A stretch of DNA of 64,000 nt from an uncultured Paracoccaceae bacterium (GCA_947489325.1 CANLDA010000002.1:1-64000); one strand, 5' to 3'; shown: positions 1 through 9,599, numbered from the stretch's first letter. Numbers and translations are program-made. The notes: a model not told the origin generated them from the letters alone.

Positions 1-2
1 AT

Positions 3-65
3 CGATGCCCCAAGGTCTTCCTCTCGGCAATCGCCCTGGCTGCAACCGTCATATTCTGGTTATGA
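3..65 (+). CDS. possible 3' end of a membrane protein gene (partial)
   Basis: The first bases can be read as the last 20 codons of a gene running in from the left edge, ending in TGA. The peptide is a hydrophobic stretch after a short basic part (RCPKVFL, then an Ala/Ile/Val/Phe-rich tail ending FWL), as at the C-terminal membrane helix of an integral membrane protein. It would converge on the malic enzyme gene with about 20 bp between stops. So short an open stretch could be chance; the rest lies outside the window. Confidence 0.25.
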   Translation, partial: RCPKVFLSAIALAATVIFWL

Positions 66-86
66 GTCCAGAGCCTAGGGGGCGTA

Positions 87-2366
87 TCAGCCGTAATGCG
101 CAACAGGCGTGCCGGCGATGGCTGCCATGTTCAGCAAACCGCGCGGGGTGATTGAGGGCGACACGATATGCGCCTTGTTGCCCATCCCCATCAGGAGAGG
201 CCCAACCTCAAGCCCGTCAGCGCGCATTTTCAGGATATTGCGTACACCACTGGCCGCATCGGAATTTGCAAAAACCAATACATTTGCGGCCCCCTTGAGG
301 CGGTTGCCGGGGAAGATGCGCTCGCGCAGTTCCGGATCAAGCGCGGCATCGACGTTCATTTCGCCTTCATATGAGAAATCACGATACTGGCTGTCCAGAA
401 TTTCAATGGCTGCCCGCATTCGATTTCCGGAATCGCTCTGGATATTGCCGAATTGTGATTGGCTGCACAGCGCAATAGAGGGCTCCAGACCAAAGCGGCG
501 CACATGGCGCGCAGCCCCAATGATCGAATTGGCGATCTGTTCGGGTGTCGGCACAGTGTGCACGTGGGTGTCGGTGATAAACAGCGGTCCATCCTCAAGG
601 ATCATCATCGACAAGGCCCCTTGGGGTTCCAAGGATTGATCCCCCAACACCTGATTGACGTAGTTCAAATGCCAGCGATATTCGCCAAATGTGCCACAAA
701 TCAGACTGTCAGCATCATTGCGATGCACCATGATGGCACCAATTGCGGTGGTGTTGGTGCGCAAGACTGCCCGCGCGATGTCAGGGGTTACGCCCTGACG
801 TGCCATCAATTGATGATAAGATGTCCAGTAATCGCGATAGCGCGAGTCATGTTCGGGGTTCACCAACTGGAAATCCCGACCAGGTCGCACGTTCAGGCCA
901 TAGCGTTCACAGCGTGCCTCTATCACATCGGGACGACCGATCAGAATCGGGGTTTCGGTGGTTTCTTCCAAAATTGCCTGTGCTGCACGCAACACGCGCT
1001 CATCCTCGCCCTCGGCAAAGACGATGCGGCGCGAGGCCACCGCGGCGGCCTCAAACACGGGGCGCATCAGAAGGGCGGATTTGAACACGGATTGGTTCAG
1101 TTTCTCTTTATACGCCTCAAGGCTTTTGATGGGTTTGGTAGCAACACCGGTTTCCATCGCGGCTTTGGCCACCGCTGCTGACACAACCCCAACAAGACGT
1201 GGATCAAACGGCTTTGGGATCAGATAATCCGCACCAAAGGTGAGGAATTCTCCCTTATAAGCCGCCGCTGCCTCGGCGCTTGTGGTGGCGCGGGCGAGTT
1301 CGGCAATGCCTTCGATACAGGCGATTTGCATCTGGTCGTTGATTTCCGTGGCTCCGACGTCCAACGCACCGCGGAAAATGAACGGAAAGCACAGCACATT
1401 GTTCACCTGATTGGGGAAATCGCTGCGCCCTGTGGCGATGATGGCATTCGGTGCCACCTTGCGCACCTCGTCAGGCATGATTTCGGGCGTTGGGTTAGCA
1501 AGTGCAAACACAATAGGGGAGTCGGTCATTTTGGCGACCATATCTGGCGTCAACACACCGGGGCCAGACAGGCCAAGGAACATATCCGCGCCTTCGATTA
1601 CATCATCCAGCGTGCGCAAATCGCTTTTCTGGGCGTATTCGGCTTTTTGTGGGTTCATATCTTCGGCACGGCCCTCATAAACCAATCCGTTGATGTCACA
1701 CAGCCAGACATTTTCGCGTTTTACACCCAGCTTCAGCAGCATATTCAGGCAGGCGATGCCGGCCGCACCACCACCGGTGGACACGATCTTAATATCTTCG
1801 AACTTCTTACCAACCACACGCAAGGCATTGGTGGCCGCCGCCCCAACAACAATGGCTGTACCGTGTTGGTCATCGTGAAATACCGGAATATTCATGCGTT
1901 CACGGCAGATTTTTTCGACGATGAAACAATCAGGAGCTTTGATGTCTTCTAGGTTGATGGCACCAAATGTCGGCCCCAAGGAACACACAATATCAGCAAG
2001 TTTTTCGGGGTCAGACTCGTCTACTTCGATGTCAAAACAGTCAATATTGGCGAATTTCTTGAACAGGACGGCCTTGCCCTCCATCACGGGTTTGCTGGCA
2101 AGCGCGCCGATGTTGCCCAGCCCCAAAACTGCGGTGCCATTGGTCACAACTGCAACCAAATTGCCCCGTGCCGTATAACGTGAAGCAGTGGCGGCATCAT
2201 TTTTGATTTCAATACAGGCCTCTGCCACACCCGGAGAATAAGCACGCGACAAATCGCGCCCGTTGGCCATGGGTTTGGTGGCGCGGATCTCAAGCTTACC
2301 CGGCTTGGGAAATTCGTGATAATTCAATGCAGCCTGGCGTTGCGTTTCTTTGGATCCGTCCGACAT
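87..2366 (-). CDS. maeB: NADP-dependent malic enzyme with phosphotransacetylase-like tail
   Basis: Oxidative decarboxylation of malate to pyruvate and CO2 with reduction of NADP, linking the TCA cycle to gluconeogenesis and NADPH supply. The N-terminal half is the malic enzyme unit: [13 protein letters not shown] with the catalytic Tyr near residue 42, [10 protein letters not shown], and the nucleotide-binding [10 protein letters not shown] near residue 200. From about residue 445 ([13 protein letters not shown]) the protein continues as a phosphate acetyltransferase-like domain, usually regulatory and inactive in this family. About 759 residues is normal for MaeB hybrids. I chose the second Met (MSDGSKETQ): it has GAGGG about 6 nt upstream, while the first Met at 2378 has no ribosome site. 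The upstream region carries several palindromes. Cytosolic. Confidence 0.95.
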   Translation of the reverse strand: MSDGSKETQRQAALNYHEFPKPGKLEIRATKPMANGRDLSRAYSPGVAEACIEIKNDAATASRYTARGNLVAVVTNGTAVLGLGNIGALASKPVMEGKAVLFKKFANIDCFDIEVDESDPEKLADIVCSLGPTFGAINLEDIKAPDCFIVEKICRERMNIPVFHDDQHGTAIVVGAAATNALRVVGKKFEDIKIVSTGGGAAGIACLNMLLKLGVKRENVWLCDINGLVYEGRAEDMNPQKAEYAQKSDLRTLDDVIEGADMFLGLSGPGVLTPDMVAKMTDSPIVFALANPTPEIMPDEVRKVAPNAIIATGRSDFPNQVNNVLCFPFIFRGALDVGATEINDQMQIACIEGIAELARATTSAEAAAAYKGEFLTFGADYLIPKPFDPRLVGVVSAAVAKAAMETGVATKPIKSLEAYKEKLNQSVFKSALLMRPVFEAAAVASRRIVFAEGEDERVLRAAQAILEETTETPILIGRPDVIEARCERYGLNVRPGRDFQLVNPEHDSRYRDYWTSYHQLMARQGVTPDIARAVLRTNTTAIGAIMVHRNDADSLICGTFGEYRWHLNYVNQVLGDQSLEPQGALSMMILEDGPLFITDTHVHTVPTPEQIANSIIGAARHVRRFGLEPSIALCSQSQFGNIQSDSGNRMRAAIEILDSQYRDFSYEGEMNVDAALDPELRERIFPGNRLKGAANVLVFANSDAASGVRNILKMRADGLEVGPLLMGMGNKAHIVSPSITPRGLLNMAAIAGTPVAHYG

Positions 2367-2378
2367 ATTATCCCTCAT

Positions 2379-2505
2379 CTACAAGTGTAGTTTAGTATTA
2401 AACCATTTTAAAACGGTTTGAAACCGCCCCTTTGCAAGGTCTTTGCGACCCCTCTTGCATATCTTATCGGTGCGCCGCAGTCTTGCCTAATAACGTAAGG
2501 GAGAG
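2379..2505. promoter_or_regulatory. divergent promoter region of maeB and the bicupin operon, with palindromes
   Basis: This short AT-rich spacer separates two divergent transcription units. It holds CTACA-AG-TGTAG at 2379-2390 and a 20-bp near-perfect palindrome at 2400-2419 (AAACCATTTT / AAAACGGTTT, one mismatch per arm), which overlaps a second one at 2415-2425 (GGTTT-G-AAACC). The placement, 20 to 60 bp upstream of maeB, suits an operator. No regulator is named because I do not recognise the motif. No confident -35/-10 pair was assigned. Confidence 0.45.
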
Positions 2506-3597
2506 ATGAAGGTGAACGTCAGGGCCGAGTTTCGCTTGCCAACGCAGGAATTACGGGATGATATTCCCTTTTTTACCAAGCAGTTAAAAATGCGCATGGA
2601 TATGATCTATCCGGCGGATGATCCGGCGGTTGCGGTGTTTTCCGGCCATGGGATTCGGATTCGTGTTGAAAGAGGTGCGCCAGAAGGGCCGGGATGCATC
2701 CGTATTCTGACCGATAATCCGGATGATTTTGCGGATGGGGCGCGTGTGCTGATTGCACCCAATGGCACAAGGGTCGAGATAGACGAGCTGAACCCGCCCC
2801 TGATATTGCCACCTACGCAACATTCCTTTGTGGTGCGGCGTCTGGCAGATCAGGCCCCTTGGGTGATTGGGCGCGCGGGCATGCAGTATCGCGATCTTGT
2901 GCCGGACCGACTGGGCGGGGCCATGATTGCCAGTCACATTCGCATTCCCGACGGTGGCCCGGTGCCTGACATGGTGCATTACCATAAGGTTGGCTTTCAG
3001 CTGATTTTTTGTGTGCATGGCTGGGTTGATGTTCTGTATGAGGATCAGGGCGGCATGCGGCGTCTGAATGCGGGGGATTGTTTTATCCAGCCGCCAGAGA
3101 TCCGCCATCGCGTGTGCCATGCCTCTGATGATTTGCAGGTGATCGAAATTGGCGTGCCTGCTGAACATGTCACCGAGATTGATCACGACATGGCATTGCC
3201 CACGCCACATGACAGGCCGGATCGGGTTTGGGATGGGCAACGTTTTGTCCATTCTATTGTCCAAGACGCAAAATGGCGTGATTTCCGCCTGCCGGGGTTC
3301 ATCTGTCGCGACACAACGATTGCCCATAATACCCAAAACGTGGCGGGTGTGCAGGTCGTGCGCAAAGGGCAGGGCGAATGTCCATGGTCCTGCCATGACA
3401 GCGACATTCACTTTACATTTGTAATGCAGGGCACGATGACATTGCAGGGCGAGGGGCGCGACCCTTTTGCCCTGACCACAGGGGATGCATTCGTGATCCC
3501 CCCTGCGATGATGACACGATATGCCGATATCTCTGATGACATAGAATTGCTTGAGGTCACATTGCCCGGCATATTTCAGACAAGGATGGACACATGA
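2506..3597 (+). CDS. VOC-like plus double-cupin protein heading the nucleoside salvage operon
   Basis: Function unknown. Residues 1 to about 55 (FRLPTQELRDDIPFF, GIRIRVERG) look like half of a glyoxalase/VOC fold. Cupin 1 is near residues 140-235: HYHKVGFQLIFCVHG supplies His ligands and is followed by GDCFIQPPEIRHR. Cupin 2 is near residues 270-355: CHDSDIHFTFVMQG, GDAFVIPPAM. Cupin 1 therefore retains a plausible metal site; cupin 2 is less complete. An AAGGGAG ribosome site lies just before the start. The stop overlaps the cdd start (ATGA), so it is translationally coupled to cytidine deaminase and sits first in the operon. It might act on a sugar or nucleoside breakdown product or be a sensor; this is inference only. 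Confidence 0.8.
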   Translation: MKVNVRAEFRLPTQELRDDIPFFTKQLKMRMDMIYPADDPAVAVFSGHGIRIRVERGAPEGPGCIRILTDNPDDFADGARVLIAPNGTRVEIDELNPPLILPPTQHSFVVRRLADQAPWVIGRAGMQYRDLVPDRLGGAMIASHIRIPDGGPVPDMVHYHKVGFQLIFCVHGWVDVLYEDQGGMRRLNAGDCFIQPPEIRHRVCHASDDLQVIEIGVPAEHVTEIDHDMALPTPHDRPDRVWDGQRFVHSIVQDAKWRDFRLPGFICRDTTIAHNTQNVAGVQVVRKGQGECPWSCHDSDIHFTFVMQGTMTLQGEGRDPFALTTGDAFVIPPAMMTRYADISDDIELLEVTLPGIFQTRMDT

Positions 3598-3986
3598 GCC
3601 TGAAAGACCAAGCCCTCGCCGTACGTGAAAACGCCTATGCGCCTTATTCCCGGTTCAAGGTGGGGGCGGCCATTCGATCCGAAAATGGTGTGGTGTACAC
3701 AGGATGCAACGTCGAAAACGTGGCATATCCCGAAGGCACATGTGCCGAGGCCGGGGCAGTCGCCGCAATGGTCGCCGCTGGTGAAACTCGTCTAAGTGAA
3801 GTCTTCGTCATTGCGGACGCCCCATTACCAGTGTCGCCTTGCGGTGGATGTCGTCAGAAGCTGTCTGAATTTGGGGCAGGTGATGTAGCCGTCACCATGG
3901 CCAATCTGGATGGGGTGGAACGAACCATGACATTGGCTGAACTCATGCCCGGCGCATTTAGTGAGACCCATCTGGAGAACACCTGA
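3594..3986 (+). CDS. cdd: cytidine deaminase
   Basis: Hydrolytic deamination of cytidine and deoxycytidine to uridine and deoxyuridine in pyrimidine salvage. The homotetrameric-type family is recognised from NVENVAYPEGTCAEAGAV, which holds the zinc Cys and catalytic Glu near residue 55, and PCGGCRQ with the two other zinc cysteines near residue 87. At 130 residues it has the standard length of the short form. The start overlaps the upstream cupin gene by four bases, and the stop is immediately followed by the deoA ATG, so these genes are one transcript. Cytosolic. Confidence 0.95.
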   Translation: MSLKDQALAVRENAYAPYSRFKVGAAIRSENGVVYTGCNVENVAYPEGTCAEAGAVAAMVAAGETRLSEVFVIADAPLPVSPCGGCRQKLSEFGAGDVAVTMANLDGVERTMTLAELMPGAFSETHLENT

Positions 3987-5291
3987 ATGGACGCCCGTGC
4001 CATTATTGCCAAGGTCCGGCAGGGGGATGCTCCCCTACAGGAGGAACTCGTGTGGTTTGCGCGTGGGTTGGCAGATCAATCCGTCAGCGATGCGCAGGCC
4101 GGGGCTTTTGCCATGGCGGTATGCTTGAATGGGTTGAGCGATGCGGGGCGCGCGGCCCTGACCTTGGCCATGCGTGATAGCGGTGAATGCTTGCACTGGA
4201 ATGTGGACGCACCTGTGCTGGATAAACATTCCACCGGCGGCGTTGGTGATTGTGTGTCGCTTGTTTTGGCACCGGCGCTTGCGGTCTGCGGCGCTGTGGT
4301 TCCAATGATATCGGGACGCGGTTTGGGCCACACTGGCGGCACATTGGATAAAATGGAGTCAATCCCGGGACTTCGCGTGGATTTTAGCAATGCAGGATTT
4401 CGCCGTGTGTTGGATGCTGCTGGATGCGCCATCGTGTCAGCCTCGGCTGACGTTGCACCAGCAGACAAACGCCTCTATGCGATCCGTGACGTCACATCGA
4501 CGGTTCAAAGCCTTGATTTGATCACCGCATCAATTTTATCCAAAAAACTCGCTGCTGGATTGGATGGGTTGGTTCTGGATGTGAAATGCGGGGCAGGGGC
4601 GTTTATGAAATCGCCACAGGATGCGCAGGCCTTGGCGCGTTCTTTGGTGGATACGGCCAATCATGCCGGATGTATCACGACAGCGGTTATTTCTGATATG
4701 AACCAGCCGCTTGCATCCTCATTGGGCAATGCGCTTGAGGTGACAGAGGTGATGCGCGTGCTGTGTGATGGCGCGACGGGGCCTTTGGTTGACCTTAGCG
4801 TTGTGTTGGGCGGGATTTTGTTGGCGCAAGCTGGTCTGTCTGATGGCACTGACACGGGCGAAGATATGATCCGAACAACACTGGCCGACGGCCGTGCAGC
4901 AGAGCAGTTTGGCAAGATGATATACGCCCAGGGCGGCCCGGTGCAGTTTGCCGAAAACTGGCGGCGCTTCTTACCCGAGGCCACAGTCATCCGAGAGATC
5001 ACAGCCCCTGTTGATGGGTATATATCTGCGATTGATGGAGAGGCGCTAGGTCTGTGTGTCGTAGCCCTAGGCGGTGGGCGTCAAACCGAAACGGATGTGG
5101 TGGATCCGGCGGTTGGCTTATCCGATGTGGTGCGCCTTGGCCAATATGTACGCAAAGGTGAGCCTATGCTACGTATTCATGCCAGCCGCGAGGATAAGGC
5201 ACGCGCGATCGAGGCTAATGTTTTATCTGCTATTCAGTTGGCGGATGTCCCTTCCAGTGATGCACCGCTCATTCTTGAGAGGATCACTTAA
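3987..5291 (+). CDS. deoA: thymidine phosphorylase
   Basis: Reversible phosphorolysis of thymidine (and deoxyuridine) to base and 2-deoxyribose-1-phosphate. It has the family signature SGRGLGHTGGTLDKMES near residues 107-124 and the phosphate-binding KHSTGGVGD near residue 78; 434 residues is standard. It directly follows cdd with no spacer and ends in TAATG shared with deoB. The deoxyribose-1-phosphate it makes is the substrate of the next gene product. Cytosolic dimer by family. Confidence 0.95.
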   Translation: MDARAIIAKVRQGDAPLQEELVWFARGLADQSVSDAQAGAFAMAVCLNGLSDAGRAALTLAMRDSGECLHWNVDAPVLDKHSTGGVGDCVSLVLAPALAVCGAVVPMISGRGLGHTGGTLDKMESIPGLRVDFSNAGFRRVLDAAGCAIVSASADVAPADKRLYAIRDVTSTVQSLDLITASILSKKLAAGLDGLVLDVKCGAGAFMKSPQDAQALARSLVDTANHAGCITTAVISDMNQPLASSLGNALEVTEVMRVLCDGATGPLVDLSVVLGGILLAQAGLSDGTDTGEDMIRTTLADGRAAEQFGKMIYAQGGPVQFAENWRRFLPEATVIREITAPVDGYISAIDGEALGLCVVALGGGRQTETDVVDPAVGLSDVVRLGQYVRKGEPMLRIHASREDKARAIEANVLSAIQLADVPSSDAPLILERIT

Positions 5292-6499
5292 TGGCGCGTG
5301 CCTTTCTGGTAGTGATGGATTCCGTGGGCATTGGTGGCGCGCCCGATGCGGACCTGTTTTTCAATGGCAATGTGCCTGATACGGGCGCGAACACTGTTGG
5401 GCACATCGCACAGGCCTGTGCTGCTGGATTGGCAGAAAATGGCCGCAGCGGCCTATTACATGCGCCGCATCTGGATGCCTTGGGGTTGGGCGCGGCATGT
5501 CGGTTGGCATCGGGTGAGAATACACCGGGATTGCGTGCTGAACCCACAGGGTTTTGGGCAGCTGCGCGTGAACACTCCATGGGGAAAGATACGCCGTCAG
5601 GTCATTGGGAACTCGCTGGGGTGCCGGTGCCTTGGGACTGGCATTATTTTCCTGATGAAACGCCCGCCTTTCCCGCTGATTTGTCAGACCATGTGGCGCG
5701 TGCAGCAGGAACCACAGATATTTTGGGCAATTGTCATGCCAGTGGAACGCAAATTATCGATGATTTAGGGGCCGAGCATCTGCGCACAGGTTGGCCGATA
5801 TGTTACACCTCTGCCGACAGCGTTTTTCAGATCGCAGCGCATGAAGACGGGTTTGGTTTACAACGGCTTATCAGTCTTTGTGAAACCATGGCCCCTGTTC
5901 TGCACGAGATGAAAGTCGGGCGCGTGATTGCACGCCCCTTTGTTGGGCAAGAGGGAAATTTCAAGCGTACCACCAACCGGCGCGATTTTGCGATTGCACC
6001 ACCTGCACCTGTATTGACCAATTGGGTGCAGGATGCCGGGCGGCGGGTTTATGGGCTTGGTAAGATCGGTGACATCTTTTCGATGCAAGGCATTGATGAA
6101 CAGCGCAAAGGCAGTGATGCGGCCTTGATGACGCATCTGCACAACCTTGTAATGCAGGCCAAAGATGGTAGCCTGACATTTGCCAATTTTGTAGAATTTG
6201 ACAGCGATTTTGGTCATCCGCGGGATGTGTCAGGTTATGCCTGCGCGTTGGAATGGTTTGATCGGGAAATCGGCGTCCTGTTGGGCAACTTACGCCCCGA
6301 TGATTTGTTGATCATCACCGCCGATCATGGCAATGATCCAACTTGGCAAGGCTCTGATCATACGCGCGAACAAGTTCCTGTTTTATGTGCAGGCGTGGGA
6401 GCAGGGCAGGCCGGGTCCATCAATTTTACCGATGTGTCTGCAAGTGTGGCTGCCCATCTTGGGGTGCCGGCTCAGGGCCCCGGGAGGAGCTTTTTGTGA
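5291..6499 (+). CDS. deoB: phosphopentomutase
   Basis: Interconverts (deoxy)ribose-1-phosphate and (deoxy)ribose-5-phosphate, linking phosphorolysis to central metabolism. Alkaline-phosphatase-fold metal motifs are present: VVMDSVGIGGAPDA at the N-terminus, DTGANTVGH, GKDTPSGHWE with the phosphorylated Thr, and near the C-terminus DFGHPRD and ITADHGNDPTW followed by SDHTRE. It is 402 residues, the usual size. Its first base is the last base of the deoA stop codon, and its stop overlaps the GTG start of add. Manganese-dependent in characterised members. Confidence 0.95.
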   Translation: MARAFLVVMDSVGIGGAPDADLFFNGNVPDTGANTVGHIAQACAAGLAENGRSGLLHAPHLDALGLGAACRLASGENTPGLRAEPTGFWAAAREHSMGKDTPSGHWELAGVPVPWDWHYFPDETPAFPADLSDHVARAAGTTDILGNCHASGTQIIDDLGAEHLRTGWPICYTSADSVFQIAAHEDGFGLQRLISLCETMAPVLHEMKVGRVIARPFVGQEGNFKRTTNRRDFAIAPPAPVLTNWVQDAGRRVYGLGKIGDIFSMQGIDEQRKGSDAALMTHLHNLVMQAKDGSLTFANFVEFDSDFGHPRDVSGYACALEWFDREIGVLLGNLRPDDLLIITADHGNDPTWQGSDHTREQVPVLCAGVGAGQAGSINFTDVSASVAAHLGVPAQGPGRSFL

Positions 6500-7506
6500 G
6501 CGACGTCAACTCAATTGTCGATCTGCCTAAGGTCGAACTACATCTACATCACGAAGGCGCAGCGCCACCGGGATTGATCCGGCAATTAGCCTTTGAAAAG
6601 AAGATCGATATTCATAAGGTATTTGCTGAGGATGGCGAATATGCGTTCCAAGATTTTGGGCATTTTCTACAGATCTATGAGGCGGCAACGTCGGTTCTGA
6701 AAACACCGGAGGATTATGCCCGTCTAACCAAAGCATTTCTTGAAGAATGCGCTGCAAACGGTTCTGTTTATACAGAAACATTTATTTCACCAGATTTCTG
6801 TGGAGGTGGTGATGTTGGGGCGTGGCAGGAATATCTCTTGGCCATTCGCGAAGCAGCAGATTTCTCCGAAAAACGACACGGCATCATCCTTAGGGGTGTT
6901 GTGACCTGTGTGCGTCATTTCGGGCCAGATCAGGCCAAGCGCGCCGCATTATGCGCGGCGGAAACCACAGGGGATTGGGTCGTTGGATTTGGTATGGGCG
7001 GCAATGAAGCGGTTGGTCATCAAGGCGATTTTTCCTGGTCCTTTGATTGCGCGCGCGAGGCGGGGCTACAGTTGACCACGCACGCGGGAGAGTTCGGCGG
7101 AGCCGAGAGTGTGCGCGAGGCCATTTCCGATCTGAACGTCTCGCGCATCGGCCACGGTGTGCGCGCGATCGAAGACATGTCGTTGGTGCAGGAACTGGCG
7201 GAGCGCGAGATCACGCTTGAGGTCTGTCCGGGGTCAAACGTGGTGCTGGGGCTGTATCCATCCCTAGATAAACATCCAATTGAACGCTTGCGCAGCGAGG
7301 GCGTGAAGGTCACCATATCCACCGACGACCCGCCGTTTTTCCGCACCACTTTGAGACGGGAATATGAGATTTTGCATGCGGCCTTTGGCTGGGACGCTGA
7401 CATGTTCCGCGAGATCAATAAAACCGCCGCACAGGCGGCATTCTGTGATGAAGACACCCGCGCGCGGGTATTGAAGAGACTGGAGACCCCATGCGAAACC
7501 ACCTGA
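6496..7506 (+). CDS. add: adenosine deaminase
   Basis: Converts (deoxy)adenosine to (deoxy)inosine in purine salvage. Zinc and catalytic motifs are HLHHEG near residue 14 (usual form HLHLDG), [15 protein letters not shown] and STDDPPFF. I start at GTG (6496): it overlaps the deoB stop as GTGA and has GGGAGGAG ideally spaced upstream. A longer in-frame reading upstream is deoB sequence in another frame and has a Cys-rich, unconvincing peptide. The resulting 336 residues is typical. The 3' end overlaps upp by 16 bases. Confidence 0.93.
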   Translation: MSDVNSIVDLPKVELHLHHEGAAPPGLIRQLAFEKKIDIHKVFAEDGEYAFQDFGHFLQIYEAATSVLKTPEDYARLTKAFLEECAANGSVYTETFISPDFCGGGDVGAWQEYLLAIREAADFSEKRHGIILRGVVTCVRHFGPDQAKRAALCAAETTGDWVVGFGMGGNEAVGHQGDFSWSFDCAREAGLQLTTHAGEFGGAESVREAISDLNVSRIGHGVRAIEDMSLVQELAEREITLEVCPGSNVVLGLYPSLDKHPIERLRSEGVKVTISTDDPPFFRTTLRREYEILHAAFGWDADMFREINKTAAQAAFCDEDTRARVLKRLETPCETT

Positions 7507-8123
7507 CCGTCGTTGATCATCCGCTTGTCCAACACAAGCTGACCATCATGCGTAAAACCGACACTTCCACCAGTGTATTTCGGCAATTACTTAAAGAAAT
7601 CAGTCAATTATTGGCTTATGAGGTGACGCGCGAACTGCCTATGACCACGACCCGCATCAATACGCCGATGCAGGAAATGGACGCCCCTACGCTGGATGGG
7701 CGCAAGCTGGCTTTGGTGTCGATCTTGCGCGCGGGCAACGGGCTGCTGGATGGTATGTTGGATCTGATCCCTTCTGCGCGGGTTGGTTTTGTCGGGCTCT
7801 ATCGAGACGAGGAAACCCTGAAGCCCGTGCAGTATTATTTCAAGGTACCTACTGAGTTAAATGACCGTTTGGCGATTGCTGTCGATCCGATGCTGGCAAC
7901 TGGCAATTCTTCGGCGGCAGCGATTGATATGCTTAAAGAAGCAGGGGCCACCAATATTCGCTTTTTATGCCTGTTAGCTGCGCCTGAGGGAGTTGCGCGT
8001 ATGAAAGAAGCGCACCCGGATGTGCCGATTGTAACAGCTGCGCTGGATGAACGCCTGAATGAAAAAGGATACATCATGCCCGGCCTTGGCGATGCAGGTG
8101 ATCGGATGTTCGGCACCAAATAA
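7491..8123 (+). CDS. upp: uracil phosphoribosyltransferase
   Basis: Makes UMP from uracil and PRPP, the end point for uracil released by DeoA. Motifs are [10 protein letters not shown] at the N-terminus, [13 protein letters not shown], the PRPP-binding [13 protein letters not shown] near residue 130, and the C-terminal [12 protein letters not shown] that contacts uracil. It has 210 residues, the usual length. Translation begins inside the end of add, so it is the coupled last gene of the run. No clear terminator follows before the next gene. Confidence 0.95.
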   Translation: MRNHLTVVDHPLVQHKLTIMRKTDTSTSVFRQLLKEISQLLAYEVTRELPMTTTRINTPMQEMDAPTLDGRKLALVSILRAGNGLLDGMLDLIPSARVGFVGLYRDEETLKPVQYYFKVPTELNDRLAIAVDPMLATGNSSAAAIDMLKEAGATNIRFLCLLAAPEGVARMKEAHPDVPIVTAALDERLNEKGYIMPGLGDAGDRMFGTK

Positions 8124-8168
8124 TCCAAGGTTTCATGCCTAGCTCGCGATAAATTGTGGCAATTTTGA

Positions 8169-8240
8169 GGCAAAAACGCTCTATGGGTGGTTTACTCATA
8201 TGGCGTTTTGCCGCTATGCTTCCCCCATATATTGTGGGGG
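8169..8240 (+). promoter_or_regulatory. structured leader with a hairpin covering the ribosome site
   Basis: Two inverted repeats precede the SPOR gene. The outer one pairs GGCAAAAACGC (8169-8179) with GCGTTTTGCC (8203-8212). The inner one pairs CCCCCA (8222-8227) with TGGGGG (8235-8240) around a 7-nt loop. The G-run of the second hairpin is the only Shine-Dalgarno-like sequence before the ATG four bases later, so folding would hide it. Function is inferred from sequence geometry only. Confidence 0.45.
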
Positions 8241-8244
8241 CACC

Positions 8245-9543
8245 ATGAAAATAAAAAGAGCAGTTGCCGCCTCGATCATCGTTGCATCCCTTGGGGTGGC
8301 AGCAATGGTAGACGCGCAAACTTTACGTAATGCTGGCGGCCCGGCGGAATTTCCGCCCGCTTCCTTCAAGGGCAAACAATTCGTTGACAGTAATGGCTGC
8401 GTTTATGTGCGCGCAGGTGTGGATGGTGCCGTCAGTTGGGTGCCGCGGGTTTCGCGCAAACGCAAACAGTTGTGTGGGTACAAACCCAGCTTTGCCAAAT
8501 CGCAAACCACGACACAGCCTGCTGCCAAGCTGGACAAAAACGTGGTGCAAATTGTGCCAGACCAACCGCTCACAGAAACGCCTGCCCCCAAACCCAAGGC
8601 AGTGGTCGCGGCACCAGCCCCGAAACCCAAGCCGCAACCCGTTGCAATACAACCCGCACCTGCCAAAAAGACCAAAAAGAAAATCGTGAAAAAGGCCGCG
8701 CAGAAGAAACCTGTGCAAATCGCACCAGCAGCCCCTGCGCCTGTTCAAAAACCGGTGGCCGCGATCCCAGCACCGCAACAACCCCGTGCTTCGGGTAATC
8801 AGTCACATTGCCGTGCAGGGTCTGCCATCAGTCAGCAATATTCTGGTGCAGGAAAACACAACATTCGGTGTGGTCCACAACAGGAATTGCCCTATACGCC
8901 GGGCACTGGAAATCCGACCTCGGATGCGCCTGTGTTCAAGTTTGATCGTCGCGGCGATCTGGGTGGTGCACGCATTATTGGCCAAGTTGTCCGTCGAGGT
9001 GAGGTTGGTCCCCACGTTCGGGTGATCCCGCGGCATGTGTTTGTGTCGCGCCAACTTGATCAGCCTGTTCCGACACCCCCACCGGGATATCGCTCGGTTT
9101 GGGATGATGATCGACTGAATCCGCGCCGTGCTGAGATGGATTTTGCCGGTATGGGACAGATGGAGCGTGTTTGGAAAAACCGCGTGCCTCTGAAATATCG
9201 CAAGGCCAAGCCACATAAATCCGGCAGCACCAAAGTGTTTGAGACCGCAGGTACACAGTCGGGCGCGATCCTTGCGACCACGTCACGCCCAGCGCAGAAA
9301 TCCCTGCGTTTGGGGGGGCGCCTGCATGCACAGGTGAATGTTGCAGGAGGGGCTGCGCAGGCCCAAGCCATGGCGCGCGAAGTTAAGGCGCTAGGCCTGC
9401 CTGTACGTATCGGTAAATACAGCCGCAATGGCGCCGATCACCGCATGGTTTTGGCTGGCCCCTTTGCCAATGAGTCACAGCTTTCCGCCGCCTTGCAAAA
9501 GATGCAGTCCGCAGGATTTACGCAGGCAATCGCGCGGCGTTGA
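8245..9543 (+). CDS. exported SPOR-domain protein with Pro/Ala/Lys linker
   Basis: Probable envelope protein that binds denuded peptidoglycan at division sites. I start at MKIKRAVAASII, which gives a clear signal peptide (cleavage after MVDAQ or near it); an earlier in-frame ATG at 8200 adds an unconvincing 15 residues. Next come a small Cys-containing segment (NGCVYVRAG, LCGYKPS), a long Pro/Ala/Lys-rich linker at about residues 95-185, a middle region of unknown fold, and a C-terminal SPOR repeat from about residue 355 (LHAQVNVAGG to QAIARR). It is 432 residues. It stands alone between upp and a terminator; the hairpin over its ribosome site may regulate it. Confidence 0.85.
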   Translation: MKIKRAVAASIIVASLGVAAMVDAQTLRNAGGPAEFPPASFKGKQFVDSNGCVYVRAGVDGAVSWVPRVSRKRKQLCGYKPSFAKSQTTTQPAAKLDKNVVQIVPDQPLTETPAPKPKAVVAAPAPKPKPQPVAIQPAPAKKTKKKIVKKAAQKKPVQIAPAAPAPVQKPVAAIPAPQQPRASGNQSHCRAGSAISQQYSGAGKHNIRCGPQQELPYTPGTGNPTSDAPVFKFDRRGDLGGARIIGQVVRRGEVGPHVRVIPRHVFVSRQLDQPVPTPPPGYRSVWDDDRLNPRRAEMDFAGMGQMERVWKNRVPLKYRKAKPHKSGSTKVFETAGTQSGAILATTSRPAQKSLRLGGRLHAQVNVAGGAAQAQAMAREVKALGLPVRIGKYSRNGADHRMVLAGPFANESQLSAALQKMQSAGFTQAIARR

Positions 9544-9570
9544 ATATGATCTAATTGGCTATCTAATAGT

Positions 9571-9599
9571 GCCCGATGTTCACGCATCGGGCGTTTTTT
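9571..9599 (+). terminator. rho-independent terminator of the SPOR gene
   Basis: GCCCGATG pairs with CATCGGGC around a 6-nt loop and is followed by G and six T residues. It lies about 30 bp after the SPOR gene stop and abuts the end of the converging gene; only the plus strand has the T-run. Confidence 0.9.

Noticed and set aside
459-1181. Long open frame opposite maeB
   Set aside because: Antisense to a well-supported malic enzyme; the peptide has no coherent domain and is His/Gln-rich, as expected of the complementary frame.
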